A stretch of DNA of 44,702 nucleotides from positions 1-44,702 of the forward strand of contig CAYLPJ010000056.1 in NCBI GenBank assembly GCA_964385465.1, read 5' to 3'. Under the pieces are notes generated by a model. The model had not been told where the DNA came from. It did no database searches and saw only the letters and a program-made list of their open reading frames with translations. Below are positions 1 through 7,715 of the stretch, one piece after another. The position numbers and the translations under genes were made by a program. The number at the start of each line of letters is the position of its first letter. Within the stretch, counting starts at the first letter, position 1. Origin of the DNA: CAYLPJ01 sp964385465. GTDB taxonomy: Bacteria; Planctomycetota; Phycisphaerae; SM23-33.

Positions 1-7
1 CAATGAA

Positions 8-27
8 CCCACGGCTGAAGCCGTGGG
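8..27. terminator. Perfect 8-bp hairpin downstream of the VWA gene
   Basis: CCCACGGC and GCCGTGGG form a perfect stem around a TGAA loop. Read leftward it lies about 90 bases past the stop of the VWA gene and is followed by TTCATTG, so it could end that transcript, although the T-run is poor. It could equally be one copy of a dispersed palindromic (REP-like) repeat. Only one copy is visible here. Confidence 0.4.
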
Positions 28-119
28 CTGTTACACGGCAAGAGGCAGGGCGGGAACGCCCGAGAACCAACCGGAATGCGGCTGACCCGAAAAAGGCGGG
101 ACGCGTTTTCTGCCCGGCG

Positions 120-1268
120 CTACTTCTTCTCGAACTCCATGCCCTTCTTCTCGGCCTGGGCGCGGACGGTCCGGCGGAGGGCGGCGTCGAGCGAACGCTC
201 CTCGCTTAGGCCCTTGCTGGCCATCTGCTCCTTGACGTACGCGTCCCGCTTGGCGCTGAGCTCCTTGATCTCCTTCTGGATCGTCGCCCGCCGGGCGGCC
301 TGCTCGGCCACGTGCTTCTTCCGCTCCTCGACGGTCATCTCGCGCATCGCCTCGGGCAGCTCGTCCGCCGGGACGTCCTCGACCTTCACCTTCCCCTCGG
401 CCGTGGCGTCCACGAGATCCCAGTCCGTGTTGCGGTAGAGGCCCGAGGCCTTGGCCTTGGCCCGCTCGGCCGCGGCGGTGGGGTGCACGCCGCCGGCCTT
501 GGCGTCCATCCTGGTCTGCCTGGCCGCCCCCGTGCTGCCCCGGCTGCCGAAGGCCACGTACGTGGTGTTCAGCTTGCCGCTGAGTTCGGCGAGGCGTTTG
601 TCATACGGCGTCGAGACCGCCACCGTGCCGCGGTCCTGGTCGATCGCCGAGTACTGCCCGTCCGCCCACGCCGCCGCGTCGGCCCAGCCGGAAGTGCGCC
701 CGCCGGACTCGTCGCCGCAGTAGATCGTGTTGACGATGATCCCCTCGCTGATCGCCGCCTTGCAGGTCTCCCGCAGCGGGTACTTGCGGTCCTGCGTCGC
801 CGCCTCGTTGCCGGCCACGAAAATCACCCGCAGCGTCCCCCGCCCGCGGTGCCAGTCGAGCTCCCTCGTGGCCGCCCGGACCACGCGGGAGACGTACTCC
901 GTCCCGCCGTTGGTGGTCAGCGGGAAGAGCTTGCCGTACACGCTGTCCAGGTCGTCGGTCAGCGGGCAGAGCTGCTGGACCCAGCCGCTCTCGGACGACA
1001 GCCCCGTATTGCCATACTGGTACAGCGCGACCCGCAAAGCCGGGCGGGGCTTTGCCGTCGCCAGCTCGTTGACCACCGCCCAGAGCTTCTGCTTGGCCGA
1101 CTCGATCAGCCCTCGCATCGATCCCGACGTGTCCAGGCAGATCACCAGGTCCACCCGCTTGCGGTCCGGGTCGGCGCCCTTGATCTGCTCGGCCGCCGGG
1201 GCCGACCGCATCGCCGCCGCGCCCGCCAGCATCGCCATCGCCGCCACCAGCATTCCCCTGCGTGTCAT
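120..1268 (-). CDS. Secreted von Willebrand factor A domain protein
   Basis: The 382-residue product starts with MTRRGML followed by a hydrophobic Ala-rich stretch ending near SAPAA, so it is probably exported; the two arginines could make it a Tat substrate. A VWA domain covers about residues 35-220 and has an intact MIDAS start (CLDTSGSMRG), so it should bind a divalent metal and a protein partner. The last 100 residues are highly charged and probably helical or coiled-coil. An upstream start at 1319 is in frame, but 1268 is preferred because GGAGA lies just upstream and the signal peptide begins there. It lies downstream of tRNA-Leu on the same strand. The partner and role are unknown; VWA proteins of this kind are often envelope scaffolds. 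Confidence 0.8.
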   Translation of the reverse strand: MTRRGMLVAAMAMLAGAAAMRSAPAAEQIKGADPDRKRVDLVICLDTSGSMRGLIESAKQKLWAVVNELATAKPRPALRVALYQYGNTGLSSESGWVQQLCPLTDDLDSVYGKLFPLTTNGGTEYVSRVVRAATRELDWHRGRGTLRVIFVAGNEAATQDRKYPLRETCKAAISEGIIVNTIYCGDESGGRTSGWADAAAWADGQYSAIDQDRGTVAVSTPYDKRLAELSGKLNTTYVAFGSRGSTGAARQTRMDAKAGGVHPTAAAERAKAKASGLYRNTDWDLVDATAEGKVKVEDVPADELPEAMREMTVEERKKHVAEQAARRATIQKEIKELSAKRDAYVKEQMASKGLSEERSLDAALRRTVRAQAEKKGMEFEKK

Positions 1269-1381
1269 GATCGCTCTCCTTCTCTCGGGTCCGTCGTTCC
1301 GGAAGCGTTGGACGCACATGCCCGGCGAGGGTTCCCGGCGCCCGCGCGGCGCGGAGCCGGGGCACGAAAGGAGGGGAGGAA

Positions 1382-1465
1382 TGCGGCCGAAAGGATTCGA
1401 ACCTTCACGTCCCGAAGGACACAGGCACCTGAAGCCTGCGCGTCTGCCAGTTCCGCCACGGCCGC
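1382..1465 (-). tRNA. tRNA-Leu (anticodon CAG)
   Basis: The 84-base cloverleaf reads on the minus strand. The acceptor stem GCGGCCG pairs fully with CGGCCGC, followed by discriminator A. The anticodon loop TTCAGGT gives anticodon CAG. There is a long variable arm (about TGTCCTTCGGGACGT) as expected of a class II tRNA, and the T loop is TTCGAAT. No CCA is encoded. A good promoter lies just upstream. Confidence 0.96.
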
Positions 1466-1498
1466 GGGTCCCGGCCGGTGGGTCGGCCGGAACGCTTT

Positions 1499-1526
1499 AC
1501 TGTAGCAGGCCCGCCAGACCTGTCAA
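1499..1526 (-). promoter_or_regulatory. Sigma-70-type promoter of tRNA-Leu
   Basis: On the minus strand a perfect TTGACA (1521-1526) is separated by 16 bases from TACAGT (1499-1504). Transcription would start about 25-30 bases before the tRNA 5' end. The transcript may also run on into the VWA gene 113 bases downstream. Confidence 0.65.
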
Positions 1527-1608
1527 CGGGTTGGCGGAAAAATCGCGGCGGCGGCGCCCGATCGCACAATCCCGCGGACCACCCGCTGGTTTCCCGGGTC
1601 CGCGCTCG

Positions 1609-1614
1609 TATGAT
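1609..1614 (+). promoter_or_regulatory. Possible -10 element of the DHOD-like gene
   Basis: TATGAT lies 50 bases before the start codon, and no convincing -35 is visible at 16-18 bases. A similar TATGATGG string occurs on the minus strand before the HzsA-like gene. Confidence 0.3.
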
Positions 1615-1663
1615 GGGATGACCGATGACAGCAGACAACGCGATTGCCGAAAGGAGTGACGCG

Positions 1664-2677
1664 ATGGATCTCTCGACGACGTACATGGGCCTGGCGCTGA
1701 ACAGTCCGGTGGTGGCCTCGGCGAGCCCGCTGAGCATGGACCTTGGCACGCTGCGCCGGCTGGAGGACGCCGGGGCGGGCGCCGCGGTGCTGGCGAGCCT
1801 CTTCGAGGAGCAGATCGAGCACGACGCCCGGGAGCTGGAGCACTACCTGGAGTACGGTGCGGACCGGTTCGCCGAATCGCTGAGCTACTTCCCCGAGCAG
1901 GAGGAGTTCCGCACGGGCGGGGAGGACTACCTGGAGTACGTCGCCAAGGCCGTCGAGGCCGTCGACATGCCGATCATCGCGTCGCTGAACGGCGTGTCGG
2001 CGAAGGGGTGGGTCGGCTACGCCGAGAAGCTCGCCGACGCCGGGGCCCAGGGCATCGAGCTGAACGTCTACTTCATCCCGACGAACCCGGCGCTGTCTGC
2101 GCAGAGGGTCGAGGACGTCTACGAGGCGGTGCTCTCGGCGGTGAAGGCCTCCGTGGGCGACCGCATCCCGGTTTCGGTGAAGCTCTCGCCGTTCTTCACG
2201 AACACGGCGGCGGTGGCGGCGCGGCTGGCCGGGGCGGGCGCCGACGCGCTGGTGCTGTTCAACCGCTTCTACCAGCCGGACATCGACCCGGCCGACCTGG
2301 AGGTCAAGCTGAACGTGCAGCTCTCGACGTCCGACGAGAGCCGCCTGCCCCTGCGGTGGATCGCGATCCTGCACGACCGCATCGAGGCCGGCCTGGCCGC
2401 CAGCAGCGGCGTGCACACGGGCACGGACGCCGCGAAGATGATCCTGGCCGGCGCGGACGCGGCGATGATGTGCTCGGCCCTGCTGCGGCACGGCCCGGGC
2501 CACATCCAGTCGGTGACCAAGGAACTGGCGGAGGTGATGGACAAGCACGGCTACGGCTCGATCGGCGAGATGCGCGGCGTGATGAGCCAGAAGTCCTGCC
2601 CCGAGCCCAGCGCGTACGAGCGAGGCAACTACATCAAGGCCCTCACGACGTTCGGGCACACCTCGACGCTGGAATAG
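1664..2677 (+). CDS. Dihydroorotate dehydrogenase-like FMN protein
   Basis: The 337-residue TIM-barrel protein opens with STTYMGLALNSPVVASASPL, as in the PyrD/dihydropyrimidine dehydrogenase family, and has the C-terminal phosphate/FMN-binding region (SGVHTGTDAAKMILAGADAA). The strand that in true PyrD carries the catalytic Cys or Ser with the NxSCPN-like motif reads ELNVYFIPTNP, so that residue is missing. This fits the diverged 'dihydroorotate dehydrogenase-like' group, whose substrate is not established. The start at 1664 is chosen because AAGGAG lies 8 bases upstream; an in-frame ATG at 1625 has no such site. A GC hairpin follows the stop, so it is probably a single-gene transcript. Confidence 0.85.
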   Translation: MDLSTTYMGLALNSPVVASASPLSMDLGTLRRLEDAGAGAAVLASLFEEQIEHDARELEHYLEYGADRFAESLSYFPEQEEFRTGGEDYLEYVAKAVEAVDMPIIASLNGVSAKGWVGYAEKLADAGAQGIELNVYFIPTNPALSAQRVEDVYEAVLSAVKASVGDRIPVSVKLSPFFTNTAAVAARLAGAGADALVLFNRFYQPDIDPADLEVKLNVQLSTSDESRLPLRWIAILHDRIEAGLAASSGVHTGTDAAKMILAGADAAMMCSALLRHGPGHIQSVTKELAEVMDKHGYGSIGEMRGVMSQKSCPEPSAYERGNYIKALTTFGHTSTLE

Positions 2678-2700
2678 AGACGCCGCAGGCGGCACAACGG

Positions 2701-2728
2701 CCCGGCGGCCCCTACCCCCGCCGGGCGT
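2701..2728 (+). terminator. GC hairpin between the DHOD-like gene and cmk
   Basis: CCCGGCGG (2701-2708) can pair with CCGCCGGG (2718-2725), followed by CGTTTC. The strong stem and short T-run suggest an intrinsic terminator separating the DHOD-like gene from the cmk run. Confidence 0.45.
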
Positions 2729-2748
2729 TTCCCGCTACACTCTGCCGC

Positions 2749-3411
2749 ATGATCGTGACCATTGACGGACCGGCGGGCTCGGGAAAGAGCACCGCGGCGC
2801 GCAAGCTGGCCGCCAGACTCGATATCGCGCAGCTCGATACCGGTGCGACCTACCGCGCCGTGACGCTCAAGGCCCTGCGCGCCGGGGCCGACCTGGCCGA
2901 CGCGGCCGCGCTGGCCGGGCTCGCCGGCGGGATTTCTTTGCGCCTGGTCCCCGGCGACGGGCAGATGGGGGTGATCCTCGACGGCGAGGACGTCTCGGGC
3001 GCGATCCGCGGCGAGGCGGTCTCCCGTGCGGCCCACCACGCCGCCTGCGCCCCCGAGGTCCGCGAGGTGCTGGTGGACCTCCAGCGCCGCCTGGGCGAGC
3101 AGTTGGGGGATTTCGTCACCGAGGGGCGAGACCAGGGGACGGTGGTCTTCCCGAACGCCGACGTGAAGTTCTACCTGGACGCCCGCCCGGCCGTCCGGGC
3201 CGAGCGCCGCTGCGCCGAGCGCCGCGCCGCCGGCGAAGACGCCGACTTCGACGCCGTCCTGGCCGCCATCGAGCAGCGCGACCGCCGCGACCGCACCCGC
3301 GCCGTCGGCCCGCTCCGCGTCCCCGACAACGCCATCGTCGTCGACACCTCCAGGATGGGCATCGACGACGTTCTCGCCCGCCTGGTTGCCTGCGTCGGGA
3401 GCGGGTCGTGA
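2749..3411 (+). CDS. cmk: Cytidylate kinase
   Basis: The 220-residue protein phosphorylates CMP and dCMP with ATP in pyrimidine nucleotide metabolism. It starts MIVTIDGPAGSGKST (P-loop at residues 7-14) and continues with DTGATYRAV and the CMP-kinase signature EGRDQGTVVFPNA near residue 125. The length is normal for the family. There is no Shine-Dalgarno sequence: a TACACT -10-like element (2736-2741) ends 7 bases before the ATG, so the message may be leaderless. Its stop overlaps the GTG start of the next gene (GTGA). Confidence 0.95.
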   Translation: MIVTIDGPAGSGKSTAARKLAARLDIAQLDTGATYRAVTLKALRAGADLADAAALAGLAGGISLRLVPGDGQMGVILDGEDVSGAIRGEAVSRAAHHAACAPEVREVLVDLQRRLGEQLGDFVTEGRDQGTVVFPNADVKFYLDARPAVRAERRCAERRAAGEDADFDAVLAAIEQRDRRDRTRAVGPLRVPDNAIVVDTSRMGIDDVLARLVACVGSGS

Positions 3412-4148
3412 GGACCCCCGCCAGCCTGCCCAACCCGCGCCTGCGGTCGCTGCGCCCCCCCGCCGGGGTGCCCGCGCCGAACCCGTGGTACCGCTTCATG
3501 CGACGCTTCTTCCAGGTCACCATGTGCGCGTTCTGGAAGATCCGCGTCTTCGACCGCCACCGCGAGCCGGCCGAGGGGTCCGTCGTCTACATCGCCAACC
3601 ACCAGAGCTTCCTCGACCCGATGCTGATGAGCTTCGCGCTGCGCCGCCCGGTGAACTACATGGCCCGCGATTCCCTCTTCCGCACGCCGGGCTTCCGCCG
3701 GGTCATCGAGTCGCTCAACGCCTTCCCCGTCCGGCGGGGCACGGCGGACCTCTCGGCCATGAAGGAGGCCATGCGCCGCCTCAAGGCCGGCGGGCAGGTC
3801 GTCGTGTTCGCCGAGGGCACGCGGACGCGCGACGGGCGGATCGGGCCCTTCCTGCCCGGGGTGGCCCTGCTCAGCCAGCGGGCGGCCGACTGGACCGTGC
3901 CCGTGCTGATCGACGGCGCGTACGAGGCCTGGCCGCGCACCCAGCCGCTGCCGTCGCCGGGGAGCATCGTGGTCCGCTACGGCGAGCCGATCGCCCGCGA
4001 GCAGGCCCGGGCGATGGACGGCGAGGCATTCGTCGCCGGCGTGCGGCGGACGCTGATCGACCTCCAGGCCGACACCCGCCGCCGCGTCGGGCGCCCGCCG
4101 CTGCACGACGACGCCCCCCCCGCCGCGGCGCCGACGGACGCGCCATGA
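3408..4148 (+). CDS. plsC: 1-acyl-sn-glycerol-3-phosphate acyltransferase (PlsC family)
   Basis: The 246-residue membrane-associated enzyme would acylate lysophosphatidic acid to phosphatidic acid. The catalytic HX4D motif is NHQSFLD near residue 65, and the acyl-acceptor motif VFAEGTRTRDG lies near residue 138. The start is GTG, overlapping the cmk stop by 4 bases; its own stop overlaps the tgt start (ATGA). The three genes are therefore translationally coupled. The last 30 residues are Pro/Ala-rich and not conserved. Its presence means ester-type phospholipid synthesis is encoded in the same genome as the Tes-like enzyme at 33.7-35.7 kb. Confidence 0.9.
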   Translation: MRTPASLPNPRLRSLRPPAGVPAPNPWYRFMRRFFQVTMCAFWKIRVFDRHREPAEGSVVYIANHQSFLDPMLMSFALRRPVNYMARDSLFRTPGFRRVIESLNAFPVRRGTADLSAMKEAMRRLKAGGQVVVFAEGTRTRDGRIGPFLPGVALLSQRAADWTVPVLIDGAYEAWPRTQPLPSPGSIVVRYGEPIAREQARAMDGEAFVAGVRRTLIDLQADTRRRVGRPPLHDDAPPAAAPTDAP

Positions 4149-5317
4149 GCGGCGCCGCCCCCCCCTTCGCCTACGCCTGCGAGCACCGCAGCGGCAAGGC
4201 CCGCGCGGGGCGGTTTGCCACGCCGCACGGCGAGGTGCCCACGCCGGCGTTCATGCCGGTCGGCACGTGCGGGACGGTCAAGGGCGTCGCGCCCGACCAG
4301 CTCGCCGCGGCCGGGGCGAGGATGATCCTCGCCAACACGTACCACCTGATGCTCCGCCCCGGCGCCGAGACGGTCTCCCGCCTCGGCGGGCTGCACGGCG
4401 TGATGGCCTGGCCGGGGCCGATCCTCACCGACAGCGGGGGCTACCAGGTCTTCTCGCTGGCCCACATGCGGCAGGTCCGCGACGAGGGCGTGGTCTTCCA
4501 ATCGCACATCGACGGCTCGCGGGTGAGCCTGACGCCCGAGCGGGCGGTCGAGGTCCAGCACCTTCTCGGCGCCGACGTGATGATGCAGCTCGACGAGTGC
4601 CCTCCCGGCGATGCCGGGCGGGACGAGGTCGCCGCGGCCGTGCGGCGGTCGGCGGCCTGGGCGGGCCGCTGCCGGGACGCCTGGCGGGCCCGCGGCGCCG
4701 ACGCGGCCCAGGCGCTGTTCGGCATTCAGCAGGGCGGGGTGCACGCGGACCTTCGGGCCGAGAGCGCCGCGGCGCTGACGGCGCTGGAGTTGCCCGGCTA
4801 TGCCGTCGGCGGGCTGAGCGTCGGCGAGGGGCACGAGGCGCTGTGCGACGTGCTGGACGCCGTGGACGCCCAGCTCCCCGCCGACCGCCCGCGGTACCTG
4901 ATGGGCGTCGGCGAGCCGCGGGACATCCTCGCCGCCGTCGCCCGCGGCATCGACATGTTCGACTGCGTCCTGCCCACGCGGAACGGACGAAACGCCCAGG
5001 CGTTCACCTGGCATGGGCGCCTGCGGCTGCGCAACGCGCGCCACGGCGAGTCGGCCGAGCCGATCGACGCCGACTGCGACTGCTATACGTGCCGGCACTT
5101 CAGCCGGGGGACGATCCGCCACCTGTTCATGGCCCGGGAGATGCTGGGGCCCACGCTGGTGACCATCCACAACCTGCGGTTCTTCGCCTCGCTGATGGCC
5201 GCGGTCCGCGAGGCCGTCGCCGACGACGACCTGCCCGCCCGCGCCCGCCGCTGGCTGGGCGAGCTCTACGACGAGCCCGACGAGCCCGACCGCGACCGCG
5301 CCCGCCCGGGGGGCTAG
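4145..5317 (+). CDS. tgt: tRNA-guanine transglycosylase (queuosine pathway)
   Basis: The 390-residue enzyme exchanges guanine-34 for preQ1 in GUN-anticodon tRNAs. Visible motifs are TDSGGYQVFSLA (substrate-binding Asp), FGIQQGG, GGLSVGE, the nucleophile region MFDCVLPTRNGR and the zinc site CDCYTCRHFSRGTIRHLF (three Cys and His). The C-terminal tail is rich in Asp, Glu and Pro. The start overlaps the plsC stop. The stop TAG lies in a CTAG tetranucleotide that also gives the stop of the convergent gene. Confidence 0.97.
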   Translation: MSGAAPPFAYACEHRSGKARAGRFATPHGEVPTPAFMPVGTCGTVKGVAPDQLAAAGARMILANTYHLMLRPGAETVSRLGGLHGVMAWPGPILTDSGGYQVFSLAHMRQVRDEGVVFQSHIDGSRVSLTPERAVEVQHLLGADVMMQLDECPPGDAGRDEVAAAVRRSAAWAGRCRDAWRARGADAAQALFGIQQGGVHADLRAESAAALTALELPGYAVGGLSVGEGHEALCDVLDAVDAQLPADRPRYLMGVGEPRDILAAVARGIDMFDCVLPTRNGRNAQAFTWHGRLRLRNARHGESAEPIDADCDCYTCRHFSRGTIRHLFMAREMLGPTLVTIHNLRFFASLMAAVREAVADDDLPARARRWLGELYDEPDEPDRDRARPGG

Positions 5318-6633
5318 GTCGGCACGCCCGGGACGGGGATGTCGCCGTCGGCGGGCATCATCTCGGCGGGGATCTCGCCCTTTTCGTAGTCCTCGGCCTT
5401 CGGGGTCACGTGGCGGTTGAAGAAGTCGATGTCGCCTTCCTTGAGGTTCTTGCGAGGCTCGACCATCATCTCCTTCCACGTCACGCGCTGCCCGGTGTAG
5501 GCCGAGTCGCGGCCCATGATGGCGGCGGCGGTGGATTCGGCGACGTCCCTGGCCTGCATCAGCGGCTTGCCCTTGACCAGGTAGTACAGCATGTTGATGT
5601 GCTCCTGGTGCTGCGTGCCCCCCTCGCTGGGCAGGTCGTCGGGGATGGGGCTGGCGACCTGCTTCTTCTCGCCGTGGAGCTTCTCGTAGGTGAAGTGCTC
5701 GCCCACCCAGTTGAAGCAGCCGCCGATCTGCCGGCAGGTGCTGTGGATGTGAATGTGCCCGGGGTAGTCGAAGTCGATGCTGAAGAAGTCGTACATGTTC
5801 CCGGCGATCCGGCGGTGGCGGTGTCCGAACCCGACGGCCGAGGCCGGCGGGCTGCCGATGTACCAGTTGGCGATGTCGATGTTGTGGATGTGCTGCTCGC
5901 AGATGTGGTCGCCCGACAGCTCGATCCAGAGCTGCCACTTCCCGCCGCTGCACAGGTCGTCGGCGTTCTTGGGGTTGATGGGCTTGTTGCTGAAAATCTT
6001 GCCCATGCACCACGAGACGCGCCCGCCGACGACGCGCCCGCGGGCACCCTCGCGAATGGCGTGTACGTGCTCGATGCGGCTGCGCGAGTGCCGCCGCTGC
6101 GTCCCGGCCACGACGGTCAGGCCCTTCTCCCTGGCCTTCTCGCCGGCGGCGATCACCCGCCGCGCGCCGGGGCCGTCCACCGCCACGGGCTTCTCCATGA
6201 ACACGTGCTTGCCCGCCTCGATGCACGCCTCGAAGTGCACCGGGCGGAAGACCGGCGGCGTGGCCATCAGGACCACGTCCACGCCGGAATCGATTACCTT
6301 GCGATAGGCGTCGGCGCCGCCGAAGCACCGCTCGGCCGGGACGTTGTACTGCTTGCCCCGCCCCTCCGCCTTGCCCTTGTGCCAGTCCGCAAACGCCCAC
6401 GGAACGCACTTGAGGTCCCAGCCCAGGGCCTTGTTCAGCGTCTTGTACGCCGCCACGTGCTGGCCCATCGCCCCGCTGCCCCGGCCCCCGCAGCCGATCA
6501 GGCCCACCTTGAACGCCGTCTCCTTCCCCGCGGCCGCGCCCTTGAGAATGTGCACGCTGCCCAGCGCCGCGCCCGCGGCCGCCGCGCCCTTGATGAACCC
6601 TCGCCGGGTGATTCCGCTCGATCCGTTGGCCAT
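5314..6633 (-). CDS. Tat-exported Gfo/Idh/MocA family oxidoreductase
   Basis: The 439-residue protein has a twin-arginine signal (ITRRGFIKGAAAAG, residues 8-21), then a Rossmann fold (FKVGLIGCGGRGSGAMG from about residue 46) and the family's EKP motif (VFMEKPVAV). It should bind NAD(P) and oxidise or reduce a sugar or related compound, probably in the periplasm. The start at 6633 is preferred to the ATG at 6639 because AGGAG lies 6 bases from it and none of the spacing fits 6639. A weak promoter is possible (TGGCGA, 17 bases, TAGGAT at 6676-6681). The gene is divergent from a ROK gene, so the two may serve sugar metabolism together; the substrate cannot be read from the sequence. Confidence 0.9.
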   Translation of the reverse strand: MANGSSGITRRGFIKGAAAAGAALGSVHILKGAAAGKETAFKVGLIGCGGRGSGAMGQHVAAYKTLNKALGWDLKCVPWAFADWHKGKAEGRGKQYNVPAERCFGGADAYRKVIDSGVDVVLMATPPVFRPVHFEACIEAGKHVFMEKPVAVDGPGARRVIAAGEKAREKGLTVVAGTQRRHSRSRIEHVHAIREGARGRVVGGRVSWCMGKIFSNKPINPKNADDLCSGGKWQLWIELSGDHICEQHIHNIDIANWYIGSPPASAVGFGHRHRRIAGNMYDFFSIDFDYPGHIHIHSTCRQIGGCFNWVGEHFTYEKLHGEKKQVASPIPDDLPSEGGTQHQEHINMLYYLVKGKPLMQARDVAESTAAAIMGRDSAYTGQRVTWKEMMVEPRKNLKEGDIDFFNRHVTPKAEDYEKGEIPAEMMPADGDIPVPGVPT

Positions 6634-6764
6634 GTCCATCTCCTTGCTGAGGGATTCGCTGCAATCTCAGCCTCCATCCTATCCCCGGCCGGCGGCGGTC
6701 GCCAGCGTTCCGGGCCGCGAATGCGTTTGCCCTCCGCGGCGGCGGCGGGTATGTAGGGGCCGCC

Positions 6765-7688
6765 ATGACCCACGCACAGTACATCCTCGGCTGGGACGTC
6801 GGCGGGACGAAGTCGGCCGCCGTGCTCGCCGGCGAGGACGGGCGCGTCGCCGACCGCCGCGCCTGGCCCAGCGAGGCCGACCGCGGGCCCGAGGCCATGC
6901 TCGACGACTTCCGCCGCCACGCCGAGGCCCTCCTGGCCGACCACGGCGGGGCGCGCGGGATCGGCGTGTCCATCGGCGGGCCGCTCAATCCCCTCACCGG
7001 CGTCGTCATCGCCCCCCCCCACCTGCCCGGCTGGCGCGACGTGCCCCTGGCCGACCGGCTGGGCGAGGCGTTCGGGCTGGAGGCGGTGATCGAGCACGAC
7101 GCGGCCGCCTGCCTGCTGGCCGAGTGGCTCTGGGGTGCCGCCCAGGGCACGACGCACGCGGTGTACCTCACCTGCGGCACCGGCTGCGGGGCCGGCGTGC
7201 TGATCGGCGGGCGTGTGCTGCGCGGCCCGGCCGGGCAGAGCCCGGAGGTCGGGCACGTTCGCCTGGCACCGGACGGGCCGGAGATGTTCGGCAAGCGCGG
7301 GTGCACGGAGTCGTTCTGCAGCGGGGAGGGGATCGCCAGGCTCGCGCCGTGGATGTTCCCCGAGCACTTCCCCGGCCCGACGCCGACCCGCCGCCTGGCC
7401 GAGCTGGCCACCGGGGGCGACGCCAAGGCCCGCGCGGTGCTGGAGGAGTCCGCCCGGCGGACGGGCCAGCTCTGCGCCCTGCTGGCCGACACGTTCAGCC
7501 CCGAGGTGATCCTCCCCGGCTCGCTGAGCCGCTACCTGCCTTCCTGGTGGCTGGCGGGCGTCGAGGCGGGCTTCCGCGCCGAGGCCCTGGCCGTCAACGC
7601 CGCCGACACGCGGATCGCCCCACCCGCCCTCGGCGAGAGCCTCCAGGACCTCTCGCCGGTCGCGGCGTGGCTTGTCCGCGCCCGGTAG
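6765..7688 (+). CDS. ROK family protein (sugar kinase-like)
   Basis: The 307-residue protein has the ASKHA phosphate loop (LGWDVGGTKSAAVLA), the conserved acidic catalytic region (IEHDAAACLLAE) and a second phosphate motif (CGTGCGAGVLI). ROK enzymes usually phosphorylate glucose, fructose, N-acetylglucosamine or N-acetylmannosamine. The zinc motif, normally CxCGxxGC after a GH, reads GHVRLAP...EMFGKRGC, so two of the three zinc cysteines are missing. No DNA-binding domain precedes it, so it is a kinase-type rather than a repressor-type ROK. It starts 131 bases from the divergent oxidoreductase. Confidence 0.85.
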   Translation: MTHAQYILGWDVGGTKSAAVLAGEDGRVADRRAWPSEADRGPEAMLDDFRRHAEALLADHGGARGIGVSIGGPLNPLTGVVIAPPHLPGWRDVPLADRLGEAFGLEAVIEHDAAACLLAEWLWGAAQGTTHAVYLTCGTGCGAGVLIGGRVLRGPAGQSPEVGHVRLAPDGPEMFGKRGCTESFCSGEGIARLAPWMFPEHFPGPTPTRRLAELATGGDAKARAVLEESARRTGQLCALLADTFSPEVILPGSLSRYLPSWWLAGVEAGFRAEALAVNAADTRIAPPALGESLQDLSPVAAWLVRAR

Positions 7689-7715
7689 TCGCCGCCCGGG
7701 ACCCGAAGGCGCCTT

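Noticed and set aside
312..1505. Long plus-strand frame of 397 codons opposite the VWA gene
   Set aside because: It is the antisense shadow of a clear gene and runs through the tRNA; its Arg/Pro/Gly-rich translation matches no family.
3977..7492. A 1171-codon minus-strand frame over tgt, the oxidoreductase and ROK
   Set aside because: It crosses three real genes in other frames and has shadow composition.
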